From the NCBI GenBank assembly GCA_900541875.1, contig UQLF01000002.1, forward strand, positions 1-64,000: a stretch of 64,000 nucleotides of DNA, given 5' to 3'. Shown piece after piece: positions 8,199 to 14,468 of the stretch. Source of the DNA: an uncultured Collinsella sp. GTDB lineage: Bacteria; Actinomycetota; Coriobacteriia; Coriobacteriales; Coriobacteriaceae. The position numbers were made by a program, and so were the translations under genes. The stretch's first letter is position 1, and each line of letters starts with the position of its first letter. The notes below the pieces were generated by a model, which ran no database searches, was not told where the DNA came from, and saw only the letters and a program-made list of their open reading frames with translations.

Positions 8199-8447
8199 CT
8201 AGCCCCTTCTGGGCGAGCCGACGACGCTGTTGCGCTCGACCCATGCGACGAGCTCGTCGTGCAGCACGATGCCGTCGCGAGTCTTGCCGCCGATGTAGCG
8301 GATCGGGAACGGGTCGTCGGGGTCCTTGGCGAGCCGGTACATGGCGTCGCGGCTGATGCGCAGCATCGCGCACGCCTCGTCGGCGCCGAATATCGCGTTG
8401 GTCGATGCGATGAGCCTCACCTGGCTCCTGCTAATGCTCTTGGTCAT
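8199..8447 (-). CDS. AlpA/excisionase-like HTH protein
   Basis: This 82-residue protein has a MerR/AlpA-type helix-turn-helix around residues 18-55 (FGADEACAMLRISRDAMYRL) followed by a wing with YIGGKTRDGIVL. Proteins of this size and layout act as excisionases or small DNA-binding regulators of mobile elements. The ATG at 8447 has a GAGGACG site just upstream, and the stop lies 5 bases before the start of the initiator-like gene. The exact role, Xis or transcription factor, cannot be told from sequence. Confidence 0.75.
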   Translation of the reverse strand: MTKSISRSQVRLIASTNAIFGADEACAMLRISRDAMYRLAKDPDDPFPIRYIGGKTRDGIVLHDELVAWVERNSVVGSPRRG

Positions 8448-8525
8448 GGTCGTCCTCGAGCTCCTTTCGTCTCGAGGCTCCCTCGCGTGCCCGGCCGCGG
8501 GCGGCTCCTGGGGCGGTCGCCGCCG

Positions 8526-8744
8526 TCATTTCCTGCCGCTCCTCGACTCGATGTAGGCGTCCACTGACGCCCTCGACACCAGGAGCTTCCTTCCGAGCCT
8601 GTACGAGTCGATCTCTCCCGACCAGATGAGGTCGTATGCCTTGTTTCGGCTCGCCCTCATGTACTCTTGCATCTCGATTACCGTCATCCATTCGTCGCGA
8701 TCTTGGCTTCCCTCGGGCGCGGCGCATTCGGCTGTGTGTGCCAT
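8526..8744 (-). CDS. Excisionase-family HTH_17 DNA-binding protein
   Basis: This 72-residue protein has the excise/HTH_17 domain at about residues 18-68 (WMTVIEMQEYMRASRNKAYD, then LGRKLLVSRASVDAYIESR). Start 8744 is chosen because GGAGG lies 5 bases upstream (GATTGGAGGAACC); the frame continues 15 codons further upstream without a good ribosome site. It is the most upstream gene of the leftward ICE operon and sits nearest the right end of the element, where excisionase genes are commonly found. Confidence 0.8.
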   Translation of the reverse strand: MAHTAECAAPEGSQDRDEWMTVIEMQEYMRASRNKAYDLIWSGEIDSYRLGRKLLVSRASVDAYIESRSGRK

Positions 8745-8860
8745 GGTTCCTCCAATCTTCCCGTGCGGCACCGCGCGAGCACACCGCACGGCACCGTGTC
8801 CCTTTTCGTCTGCGCGACGATTGAACCGCCTGATGTCGATTGGTGAGCACGGCGGGAGCG

Positions 8861-8903
8861 GAGACGGGTCGAGATGGGTCGAGCTGGTCGTGCCTTCACG
8901 AAA
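8861..8903. repeat. Repeated regulatory block, copy 2
   Basis: Two GGGTCGAG-type units (GACGGGTCGAGATGGGTCGA) and following sequence match copy 1 at 6824-6868 over about 43 bases. The wider stretch 8830-8965, including the hairpin AGGCGCCC at its end, also aligns loosely with 10048-10155 in the neighbouring module. It lies upstream of the excisionase-like genes. Confidence 0.45.
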
Positions 8904-8953
8904 CGGCCATGAGCCGCGTGCCTTAGCTCTCAGCTAAGTCCCTGAAAAGTAAA

Positions 8954-8973
8954 AGGCGCCCATGCGGGCGCCT
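8954..8973 (-). terminator. Leftward intrinsic terminator
   Basis: An 8-bp perfect stem (AGGCGCCC/GGGCGCCT) has a 4-base loop and, read leftward, is followed by TTTTACTTTTC. It would stop transcripts entering the ICE from the right, such as yjdF read-through across the att site. Confidence 0.65.
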
Positions 8974-9373
8974 GCCTAGTAGCTGGAGTTGTTCGGTTGT
9001 GGTCGGAATGCTCGTCTTCCGCGGTGCTGTCGTCCGGGGTCCGGCATCTGTCGTTCGCCTCTTCTGTCGTGTTTGATGTTGCGTGTTATGCGAGCGACCT
9101 TGCGCGGGCCTGCTGGCCCGTTGCCCCAGGTGCACCCGGATAAATGGTACCCATCCGTTGGAACATGGACATCGCGGGAGGGCTGTTTGGGCAAGCTAGG
9201 ATGGATGAGCGGCTGGGTTCTAAATGCAATAATTCGAGCTAAAGGGCCTTGTACTCTCTTTTGTAAAACGCGAGGGTGCAATAAACTCGACGATCCCCCT
9301 GAACCTTTTCTGAACGAATCGGCTCTTAGGCGGTATGACGCGACACGCATCGGTAGTGCTCGGACTGGGTTAG
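8974..9373. other. Non-coding right end of the ICE
   Basis: These 400 bases have no convincing gene. They include a near-palindrome around GGATAAATGGTACCCATCC (about 9137-9155). The last 70 bases (9309-9385) are closely similar to 14404-14480 at the right end of module 3. This is where recombinase arm sites of the ICE would be expected. Confidence 0.5.
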
Positions 9374-9390
9374 TCATCGAGTGGGTATAG
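9374..9390 (+). other. att site 1 (guaA 3'-end type core)
   Basis: The core CATCGAGTGGG reads ATC GAG TGG GTA TAG in the + direction, giving Ile-Glu-Trp-Val-stop. GMP synthase proteins normally end Ile-Glu-Trp-Glu, and the 3' end of guaA is a known integration site for islands and ICEs. The same core recurs at 11825 and 14471. This copy would be the right end of the ICE joined to the left end of module 2. guaA itself should be to the left, outside the window. Confidence 0.75.
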
Positions 9391-9401
9391 AACATACGTT
9401 C
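9390..9401. promoter_or_regulatory. GAAC-N4-GTTC box beside att site 1
   Basis: GAACATACGTTC fits the Gram-positive LexA (SOS) box pattern GAAC-N4-GTTC. It lies 4 bases after the att core, and an AT-rich TATAAC/TTATAG stretch follows, which could be a -10 region. The same arrangement (GAACAGACGTTC) occurs beside att site 2. It could instead be a recombinase core-type inverted repeat. Confidence 0.5.
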
Positions 9402-9425
9402 TGTATAACGTTATAGCACCAGGTG

Positions 9426-9457
9426 GCAGGCGTAGTTTCAATCGAAGCTACGCCTGC
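9426..9457 (+). ncRNA. Conserved hairpin at left end of module 2
   Basis: Perfect 10-bp arms GCAGGCGTAG/CTACGCCTGC enclose TTTCAATCGAAG, which can extend the stem by 4 bp to an AATC loop. The hairpin at 11874-11907 has the same loop, while four stem pairs differ with both partners changed. That is covariation and implies selection for structure, as RNA or as cruciform DNA. No U-run follows, so a simple terminator is unlikely. Confidence 0.5.
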
Positions 9458-9482
9458 TGCTATATATGGGTTGATGGTGGTA

Positions 9483-9902
9483 TCAATGACCGCGATGCTT
9501 CTGTTTGCGCTTCAGTTTTCGCTGCTCGAAGCGCGCCTCCGCCTCATCCGCGCGACGCTGGCTTCTTGCTTGAGCCGATTTCCGCTTCATCGTCTCCCGC
9601 TGATTCGCGAGCGCCTGCTGCGCCTTGGTGCTCATCGCCGGCTGCTTGAGGGCTTTCGCCGCCTCGCGGGCGCGTCGCTTGGGGTTCTTCGCGGGCTTGC
9701 TCGCCTCGGCCGGACCGTGGCAGAAGAACGAGAGCTTCGCCCATTTGCTGACAACGAATCGCAGGATCTCCTCATTGGACGGTTCTGCGCCGAAGACGAT
9801 GCGGGCGGCGCCGTATCTGCCGTCCTCGACGTGCTCCGCCAGCCCGACCCAGAATTGGCCGTCGTGATATACGGTCAGGGTGGACGACACGCTGATCTGC
9901 AT
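9483..9902 (-). CDS. yjdF: YjdF family (DUF2992) protein
   Basis: This 139-residue protein matches the YjdF/DUF2992 family. The N-terminal half has LTVYHDGQFWVGLAEHVEDG, then an ARIVFGAEPSNEEIL-like stretch. The C-terminal half is a highly basic helix with the family KAQQAL and KQKHRGH ending. Start 9902 has AAAGGAGG upstream; a longer frame to 10031 overlaps the leader. YjdF biochemistry is unknown. In Firmicutes the gene is controlled by the yjdF-motif riboswitch that binds azaaromatic compounds, which fits the long leader here. It is the first gene of module 2 and points back toward the ICE. Confidence 0.85.
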   Translation of the reverse strand: MQISVSSTLTVYHDGQFWVGLAEHVEDGRYGAARIVFGAEPSNEEILRFVVSKWAKLSFFCHGPAEASKPAKNPKRRAREAAKALKQPAMSTKAQQALANQRETMKRKSAQARSQRRADEAEARFEQRKLKRKQKHRGH

Positions 9903-10035
9903 GGCTGGTTCCTCCTTTATGTAGATGACCATGCAGAGAAGGGACAACCAAGGAGGCAGGTTACTGATGCGGACTCCCGCACGCCCACGACTACCCGACG
10001 GGGACTGTGTTTTCATCTCTGGTGCCCGCATTGTA
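9903..10035 (-). promoter_or_regulatory. yjdF promoter and long leader (riboswitch candidate)
   Basis: Read leftward, a TACAAT -10 box lies at 10030-10035, placing the start of transcription near 10023 and giving a leader of about 120 bases before the yjdF ATG. The leader holds pairable segments (GCGTGCGGGAGTCCGCA and CTGCCTCCTTGG) and ends in a strong ribosome site. yjdF genes elsewhere carry an azaaromatic-sensing riboswitch here. I cannot confirm the consensus by eye. Confidence 0.45.
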
Positions 10036-10147
10036 GCACGCGCGGATTCACGATGTTGATTGCCGGCGCCTAGACGGAGATGAAGGCGGTTCGATCTAGG
10101 TCAAGCCGGTCGCTCGTTCATGAAGCGGCCGATTCCCTGAAAATAAA

Positions 10148-10167
10148 AGGCGCCCACGAGGACACCT
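10148..10167 (-). terminator. Leftward intrinsic terminator
   Basis: The stem AGGCGCCC/GGACACCT pairs along all 8 positions when G-U pairs are allowed, with a 4-base loop. Read leftward it is followed by TTTTATTTTC. It resembles the terminator at 8954-8973 and separates the Abi_2/RNA unit from yjdF. Confidence 0.55.
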
Positions 10168-10205
10168 ACAGGCTATCTTCGAACTACTTGGTTGGGGCAG
10201 ACGGA

Positions 10206-10271
10206 GGAAAAAAATAGGGCAGAATCGCTCTCACGATCCCGCCCCGCAAACCCGAGGGTTTCTAACTGGCT
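10206..10271 (-). ncRNA. Structured RNA copy B downstream of Abi_2 gene
   Basis: Read leftward: hairpin 1 (AAACCC/GGGTTT, 10248-10261), then hairpin 2 (10217-10244), a 12-bp stem capped by a GAGA (GNRA) tetraloop, then a T-run (10208-10214). It matches copy A at 10341-10396 in layout and loop class. Stem positions differ in ways that keep pairing. It is probably a small RNA with its own terminator. It could relate to conserved RNAs reported beside AbiF-type genes, but I could not check this. Confidence 0.6.
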
Positions 10272-10340
10272 CCATTATTCCGGGCTTCTCAGTTCTGTCA
10301 TTGACCCAGGTATCATCCGTCTCCTATAGCGAGTGAATAT

Positions 10341-10400
10341 AAAAATAGGGCAGAGTCGCTTGCGCAAGTCCGCCCCTAAAACCGTGAAGGTTTTGCTATC
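10341..10400 (-). ncRNA. Structured RNA copy A directly after the Abi_2 gene
   Basis: Read leftward from 12 bases past the Abi_2 stop: hairpin 1 (AAAACC/GGTTTT, 10378-10394), then hairpin 2 (10348-10375), 12 positions with one C-C mismatch and a GCAA (GNRA) tetraloop, then TATTTTTAT. Outer pairs GGGCGG/TCTGCCC are shared with copy B. Inner pairs change with pairing kept. Likely a processed or independent small RNA, or an elaborate terminator of the Abi_2 gene. Confidence 0.6.
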
Positions 10401-10406
10401 TGCAGG

Positions 10407-11369
10407 CTATTCTACCAACCCGAGCGATTCTGTCAACCTGCGAAGGAACTCGAGCGCGGAGCGAGCTGCGGCGTCGGGCCCCTTGTCGGGCAGCGCCTCG
10501 GTTTCGCCATCGGCCCTGGCGAACATCTCGGCGAGCTCGGATGCGGCGCGCGAGCGCGAGGAGCCCTCGGGTACCAAGCCGGAGTGCGCCACGAGCACGG
10601 TCGCGACCTCCTGCATGGCCGTATTCCCCATCCACTTCCTCCTGGTCGCCTTGGGAATCCCCACGGCGGCGACCCTTCGGGAGACGCCGCTGGACGCCGA
10701 GCCCCGGGCGGCGCCCCTCTCGGCGAAGCAGTTGATCAGGCACGAGCCGTGCGCGGCGCAGTTGCGGACGGACTTCACGCGCTTGAGGTCGTAGTGGGAG
10801 GCCTCGAGGCGCCTGTCGCCCCATCGCCTGGCGCAGAAGCGCACGAAGTCGATGAGGGTGCCGAACGAGGTGAGCTCAAGGAAGGCCCAGGCAGGCATGT
10901 CGCCGGAGTACTTCGCGTAGAGGCTCGAGCTGTAGGGGCTGCGGCCGCTCATCTTGAGCTCGCGCAGGCGGTACTCCCTGTTTGCAGTGGTAAGCGATGC
11001 CATGTAGTCGGCCACGATGGCGTAGCCGTCCTCTCCACGGTCCTCCATCTCGCGAAGCAGTGTCACCTTCTGGAAATGCTCGATGTCGAGCGTCATGCCG
11101 AGCAGGGCGTGGCGCAGCTCCTGGTCGAGCGCCGCGAGCAGGCGCAGCTGGCCGAAGTCGAGGTCTACGTAGCGGCCGTCGCGCGGGCCTCCCTCGTATT
11201 TCGAGAAGAGTTTGCGGTAGGATGCGAGCTTGAAGAAGTTGCACTTGTCGCGCAGGTAGTCCGCGGCCTCTTCCTCGGAACACAGTTCGAAGGCTACGCC
11301 CTTCTGCTTGAGGTGCTCTATCTGCTGCTCGATCGTGAGGATCGGCTTCCTATCGTGGGGTTCGGCCAT
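10407..11369 (-). CDS. Abi family (Abi_2/AbiF-type) HEPN abortive-infection protein
   Basis: This 320-residue protein has the Abi_2 (AbiD/F) layout: LTIEQQIEHLKQKGVAF at the N-terminus, the DYLRDKCNFFKLASYRKLF block, a central helical DFGQLRLLAALDQELRHALL region, and a HEPN active-site motif RNCAAH near residue 203 (R-x4-H). HEPN motifs of this type cleave RNA; Abi_2 proteins protect against phage by abortive infection. Roughly the last 100 residues (after residue 215) are Ala/Arg-rich and look like an extension. The ATG at 11369 is preceded by AGGAGACCGAGC. Two structured RNAs follow directly, suggesting a protein-RNA system. Confidence 0.85.
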   Translation of the reverse strand: MAEPHDRKPILTIEQQIEHLKQKGVAFELCSEEEAADYLRDKCNFFKLASYRKLFSKYEGGPRDGRYVDLDFGQLRLLAALDQELRHALLGMTLDIEHFQKVTLLREMEDRGEDGYAIVADYMASLTTANREYRLRELKMSGRSPYSSSLYAKYSGDMPAWAFLELTSFGTLIDFVRFCARRWGDRRLEASHYDLKRVKSVRNCAAHGSCLINCFAERGAARGSASSGVSRRVAAVGIPKATRRKWMGNTAMQEVATVLVAHSGLVPEGSSRSRAASELAEMFARADGETEALPDKGPDAAARSALEFLRRLTESLGLVE

Positions 11370-11822
11370 GCTCGGTCTCCTGTCATTGATTTGAGAATCC
11401 TATTCTACCAGCATGTTTGCCCTGAATCCTGAAGGCCCGTTCGCCAACTCATAAGCAAGCCACCTGAGACTACTCACTTTGTTCACGAATGGCGAAGACC
11501 TGCGACCTGGGGTTTTGCAAATGGCGCGCAAGCCACCCGCGTTAATTCACTTGCGATTGCAGCTGGCGGCTTGCGGGCAAAAGGGCGGTTGAGTTTCAAA
11601 ACGGGCGTTTTCGGCGCCATCGAGCCTCCAAAGGCGACCCGCCGCGCACTTTGGGACAAAAACAAAAACTCAAAGCCCTGAGTTTGAAAAAAGTTTTTGA
11701 GGTTGTCCCAGCTTTTGTCCCCGAAGCCGACGAAACGCGACATCGCGTCATTCGGCGGCACGCGTTCCGTATCGATGCCGAAAACTGGGTGTAACTGGAG
11801 TGACGGGACGGCAGAACCGACG
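11370..11822. other. Non-coding right part of module 2
   Basis: This stretch has no gene. It contains GCGACCTGGGGTTTTGCAAA near 11502, which recurs almost exactly near 14333 in module 3, and a long imperfect hairpin around 11651-11730 built from GGGACAA/TTGTCCC and CAAAAAC/GTTTTTG arms. These look like recombinase arm or end sequences. The promoter of the Abi_2 gene should lie just right of 11369. Confidence 0.45.
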
Positions 11823-11838
11823 CCATCGAGTGGGAATA
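11823..11838 (+). other. att site 2 (guaA 3'-end type core)
   Basis: CATCGAGTGGG followed by AATAG reads Ile-Glu-Trp-Glu-stop, the GuaA C-terminus. It is 2449 bases from att site 1 and 2646 from att site 3. It forms the junction between module 2 and module 3. Confidence 0.72.
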
Positions 11839-11850
11839 GAACAGACGTTC
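11839..11850. promoter_or_regulatory. GAAC-N4-GTTC box beside att site 2
   Basis: GAACAGACGTTC is the same pattern and lies at the same distance from the att core as at 9390-9401. The AT-rich ATAATATAGTATC that follows could be a -10 region. Either a LexA box controlling the hairpin RNA or a recombinase site. Confidence 0.48.
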
Positions 11851-11873
11851 GATAAAATAATATAGTATCAGAT

Positions 11874-11907
11874 AGCGGGCACGGTTTCAATCGAATCCGT
11901 GCCCGCT
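11874..11907 (+). ncRNA. Conserved hairpin at left end of module 3
   Basis: Perfect 11-bp arms AGCGGGCACGG/CCGTGCCCGCT surround the same TTTCAATCGAA loop as the hairpin at 9426-9457. Within the ten shared stem pairs, positions 3, 7, 8 and 9 differ with compensating changes. Its position relative to the att core is the same within a few bases. Confidence 0.5.
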
Positions 11908-11993
11908 GCTGTATGTGTGTTCTTGCGCGCTCAATATGCGCCGTAAAAGCCGTCTTCTTCAACGTCAAAGTGAGCGCGCTTCATTTTTGTCTC

Positions 11994-12824
11994 TCAAAAT
12001 CTTATTTTCACGATTTGCATTTTCATCCCGTTGTCACCGACCCTTGCGAGAAACCGGAAAAAGCCGCTGACAGAAGGGTCTTTCAAATCGTTGTAACCCA
12101 GCATATAGCCGCGACTTGTGACCTGCAGACGTCTGCCCCACGTGCCGATTTCCTTGGCGGCATCCGAAACCGCAAAATATGCCCCCACATCCTTGATTTT
12201 TGCAGTCTTAAGCCATGTTTTTGCGATCATCTTTACCGCCGTCCGATTGGCAGCATCAAAGACCAGCACACTGCCGGGGAAAGCGTCCGCCATCCCCCGC
12301 ACCAGTTCCCGGACCTGTTGGGTCAGAAAGTAATAGAACACCCCGGAGGCAAAGAACACCGCCCCGCCGGAGGCATTGATTTTGCTAAACCATACGGTGT
12401 CTTTCAGGTCGCAGGGGATATTTTGTTCTCGATCCCCGGCGGGCAGTAGCTGCTGCCGCAAGGCAATCACATCCGGGAAGTCCAGATTGTAGATCTTGCA
12501 TCTACCGTTGTCGCAGGTTCTGCCGGTGTTGTCCAGCCCACAGCCCAGATTGACCACCGCTGCATTGGGGTGGCCTTTCAGGTAATCCCGCACCTCGAAA
12601 GCAAGATCACCCTGCCGCATGGCCACCTCCAGCGCACCAAAACGCTGCATCAGGCTGCGGGAGCTTTTCTCTGCCTCTGAAAAGTCGTAGTCGATCTGGT
12701 CGAGCAGACGAACCGCTGTTTCATCCCTGTAAAGGTTCGGGTACAGCTCCGTACACAGCTTCCGGGAATACAGCGGGAGGATCAGCGTCTCCTGCACGGT
12801 GTTTTTCTCAATTTTACATTTCAT
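11994..12824 (-). CDS. Leucine carboxyl methyltransferase (LCM)-like class I methyltransferase
   Basis: This 276-residue SAM-dependent methyltransferase resembles the LCM/PPM1-type family. The SAM-binding motif VVNLGCGLDNTGRT is near residue 93, followed by the typical IYNLDFPDVIALRQQLLP with the acidic residue that binds the SAM ribose. Start 12824 has GAGGAAG upstream. These enzymes methylate carboxyl or hydroxyl groups on small molecules or proteins; the substrate cannot be read from sequence. It is the last gene of a leftward methyltransferase cluster with lower GC than the ICE, suggesting transfer from a Clostridia-like donor. Confidence 0.8.
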   Translation of the reverse strand: MKCKIEKNTVQETLILPLYSRKLCTELYPNLYRDETAVRLLDQIDYDFSEAEKSSRSLMQRFGALEVAMRQGDLAFEVRDYLKGHPNAAVVNLGCGLDNTGRTCDNGRCKIYNLDFPDVIALRQQLLPAGDREQNIPCDLKDTVWFSKINASGGAVFFASGVFYYFLTQQVRELVRGMADAFPGSVLVFDAANRTAVKMIAKTWLKTAKIKDVGAYFAVSDAAKEIGTWGRRLQVTSRGYMLGYNDLKDPSVSGFFRFLARVGDNGMKMQIVKIRF

Positions 12825-12835
12825 AGGTTTCTTCC

Positions 12836-12901
12836 TCAGTGAATAAATACTGTCATAATTGCCGCCAGCATAGCCGCTATGACCGTCATGCCTATCGCCA
12901 T
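12836..12901 (-). CDS. Possible 21-residue hydrophobic peptide
   Basis: A small frame in the gap between two methyltransferase genes encodes a single hydrophobic segment (MAIGMTVIAAMLAAIMTVFI plus His). It fills most of the 115-base gap, but no clear ribosome site precedes the ATG. It could be a membrane peptide co-translated with the cluster or a chance frame. Confidence 0.22.
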   Translation of the reverse strand: MAIGMTVIAAMLAAIMTVFIH

Positions 12902-12939
12902 GTGCAGGATGGATGCAAAAATATCCGTGCTTGATGCCC

Positions 12940-13545
12940 TTACTTCCGCGCCGTGACACAGAGCCACTTTTCCTTTTTGTGTATCTGCGCCTCGTGAAAA
13001 CCCGCCTGCTCCAGACATGCCTTTAATTCAATGTCCTTGTAGATGGTCATGCCGCCGATGATCTGCGTCCACCTCTCGTCCTTGTCCGTATCGCCATTGC
13101 TCTCGTTGCAGATAAGAATTGTCCCGCCCGGCTTCAGCACCCGCCAGACCTCACGGAAGCATCGGGGCAAATCAGGCCAAAAATAGACGGTCTCAAAGGC
13201 CGTGGCAGCATCGAAGTGGCTATCCTCAAACGCCATATCCGCCACACTGCCTTGCAGAACGGCGCAACGCCCCTTCTGAATTGCAGTTCGGTTGAGCTTT
13301 CTAGCCTTCTCCACGCTGACGGGTGAATAGTCGATGCCCTTGACGACGCCATGCGGGCATTTTTTCAGCAGCCGTTTTATGTTCGCCCCGCCGCCGCAGC
13401 CGCAATCCAGCACCTTGGCGTTTGGCGCAAGTCGTAGAAATCGAAGTCCCCACCGCGCCACAGGGCTGTGGCCCAGATTCATCATGGCAACCATAAGTTT
13501 CCCGCCGAGGCCCACGGGCTTGCGGGTGTTTTCAAAGAACGACAT
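12940..13545 (-). CDS. Class I SAM-dependent methyltransferase (Methyltransf_11 type)
   Basis: This 201-residue methyltransferase has motif I VLDCGCGGGANI near residue 45, motif II around GIDYSPVSVEKA, and the late LKPGGTILICNE strand. Start 13545 follows GGAGGGG and overlaps the end of the upstream methyltransferase by 14 bases, so the two are translationally coupled. The N-terminus (MSFFENTRKPVGLGGKLMVAMMN) is typical of small-molecule methyltransferases from Firmicutes. The substrate is unknown. Confidence 0.85.
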   Translation of the reverse strand: MSFFENTRKPVGLGGKLMVAMMNLGHSPVARWGLRFLRLAPNAKVLDCGCGGGANIKRLLKKCPHGVVKGIDYSPVSVEKARKLNRTAIQKGRCAVLQGSVADMAFEDSHFDAATAFETVYFWPDLPRCFREVWRVLKPGGTILICNESNGDTDKDERWTQIIGGMTIYKDIELKACLEQAGFHEAQIHKKEKWLCVTARK

Positions 13546-14161
13546 CAGGCCCCTCCGATTTCGTGCATTCCGCATAAGTCAACGGGAACGAGGCCTTCAG
13601 CACCGTGCTTTTCTGCACCGCCCAGCCGTTTTGACGCAGAAAACGTAGGTATTCCTCGCTTGTCCATCTGCTGTAGAGGGGGAATCCCGCCATACTCATG
13701 AAAAAGGCTTTTGCCTTGCCGGAAACCGAGTTCCCCGCGTGGGTGAAGGTTGGCGCGATGAGCACGCCGTCGTCCTTCAGCACCCGCCTGATTTCTTGCA
13801 GGGCCTTTTCCGGATGCGGCACTATGTGAAGCGCGTTGGACACGATCACCACTTCGAAGGACTTCTGTGCATAGGGCAGGCGGAACATATCTTGTACGGA
13901 AAAGTGCAGCTTTGCGGATTGATTGTCCCGCTTTGCTTCAAGGATCATCTTTGCAGAGGCGTCCGTAGCCTCGATGTGCGCCGCCGCATTCACGATGCTC
14001 TTTGCGATAAGCCCCGTGCCGGTGGCAACCTCCAGTACGGTTTTTGCTTTCACTACCGGCCGGATCAGCCCATACATCTTCTCATACGCCGCCCGGTCGT
14101 TTCGCATGAAACGGTCATACCAACCGGCGTTCTTGTCCCAGAAACCCTCGCGTTCGTGCAT
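13532..14161 (-). CDS. UbiE-like class I SAM-dependent methyltransferase
   Basis: This 209-residue methyltransferase has motif I VLEVATGTGLIA near residue 43, the acidic strand IEATDAS, and the NALHIVPHPEKALQEI block typical of the UbiE/PhcB-like group. ATG 14161 is the natural start; an upstream TTG is possible. It is the first gene of the cluster, and its promoter overlaps a perfect dyad (14179-14196), so expression is probably repressor-controlled. No regulator gene is encoded next to it. Confidence 0.85.
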   Translation of the reverse strand: MHEREGFWDKNAGWYDRFMRNDRAAYEKMYGLIRPVVKAKTVLEVATGTGLIAKSIVNAAAHIEATDASAKMILEAKRDNQSAKLHFSVQDMFRLPYAQKSFEVVIVSNALHIVPHPEKALQEIRRVLKDDGVLIAPTFTHAGNSVSGKAKAFFMSMAGFPLYSRWTSEEYLRFLRQNGWAVQKSTVLKASFPLTYAECTKSEGPDVVL

Positions 14162-14178
14162 GGCTGTCGCCCCCAAAC

Positions 14179-14199
14179 AGTTAGAGCCATCTAACTATA
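14179..14199 (-). promoter_or_regulatory. Operator dyad and -10 box of the methyltransferase cluster
   Basis: AGTTAGAGCCATCTAACT (14179-14196) is a perfect 7-bp inverted repeat with a 4-base spacer. Read leftward, TATAGT (14194-14199) overlaps one arm, the usual layout of a MarR/TetR-type repressed promoter. The cognate regulator is not in the window. Confidence 0.6.
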
Positions 14200-14468
14200 A
14201 CACACGAATCATGCAGTAAGATGAGGCTAACTTTAATTTCTTGGCTAAGGCGCATCTCTCTGACCCTTTGAATCGCCCCTTTTCACGCCACCCGCTACGA
14301 ACCCCGGCGGAAACCAGGGAGTGATTAAAGGAGCGACCTGCGGTTTTGCGAATCAATTGAGTCATTCCCGAAACCGCGAATTAAGGGCCTGATTCGCTCA
14401 AATTGCGCACGAATCAGCCCTCGGGCGGTACGACGCGACACGCATCGACAACACTCGGACTGGATTAG
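14200..14468. other. Non-coding right part of module 3
   Basis: There is no gene here. Inverted repeats include GCGGTTTTGCGAAT/ATTCCCGAAACCGC (about 14340-14382) and CTGATTCG/CGAATCAG (about 14389-14418). The last 75 bases match the right end of the ICE (9309-9385). Likely recombinase arm region. Confidence 0.5.

Noticed and set aside
8199..9420. CRISPR-like interpretation of the GGGTCGAG repeats and of TTTCAATCGAA
   Set aside because: There are no regular repeat-spacer units and no cas genes; the TTTCAATCGAA word is a hairpin loop beside att sites.
12836..13018. 60-codon version of the hydrophobic peptide
   Set aside because: Its N-terminal part overlaps the end of the methyltransferase gene out of frame and lacks coding character; only the last 21 codons are kept as a weak candidate.
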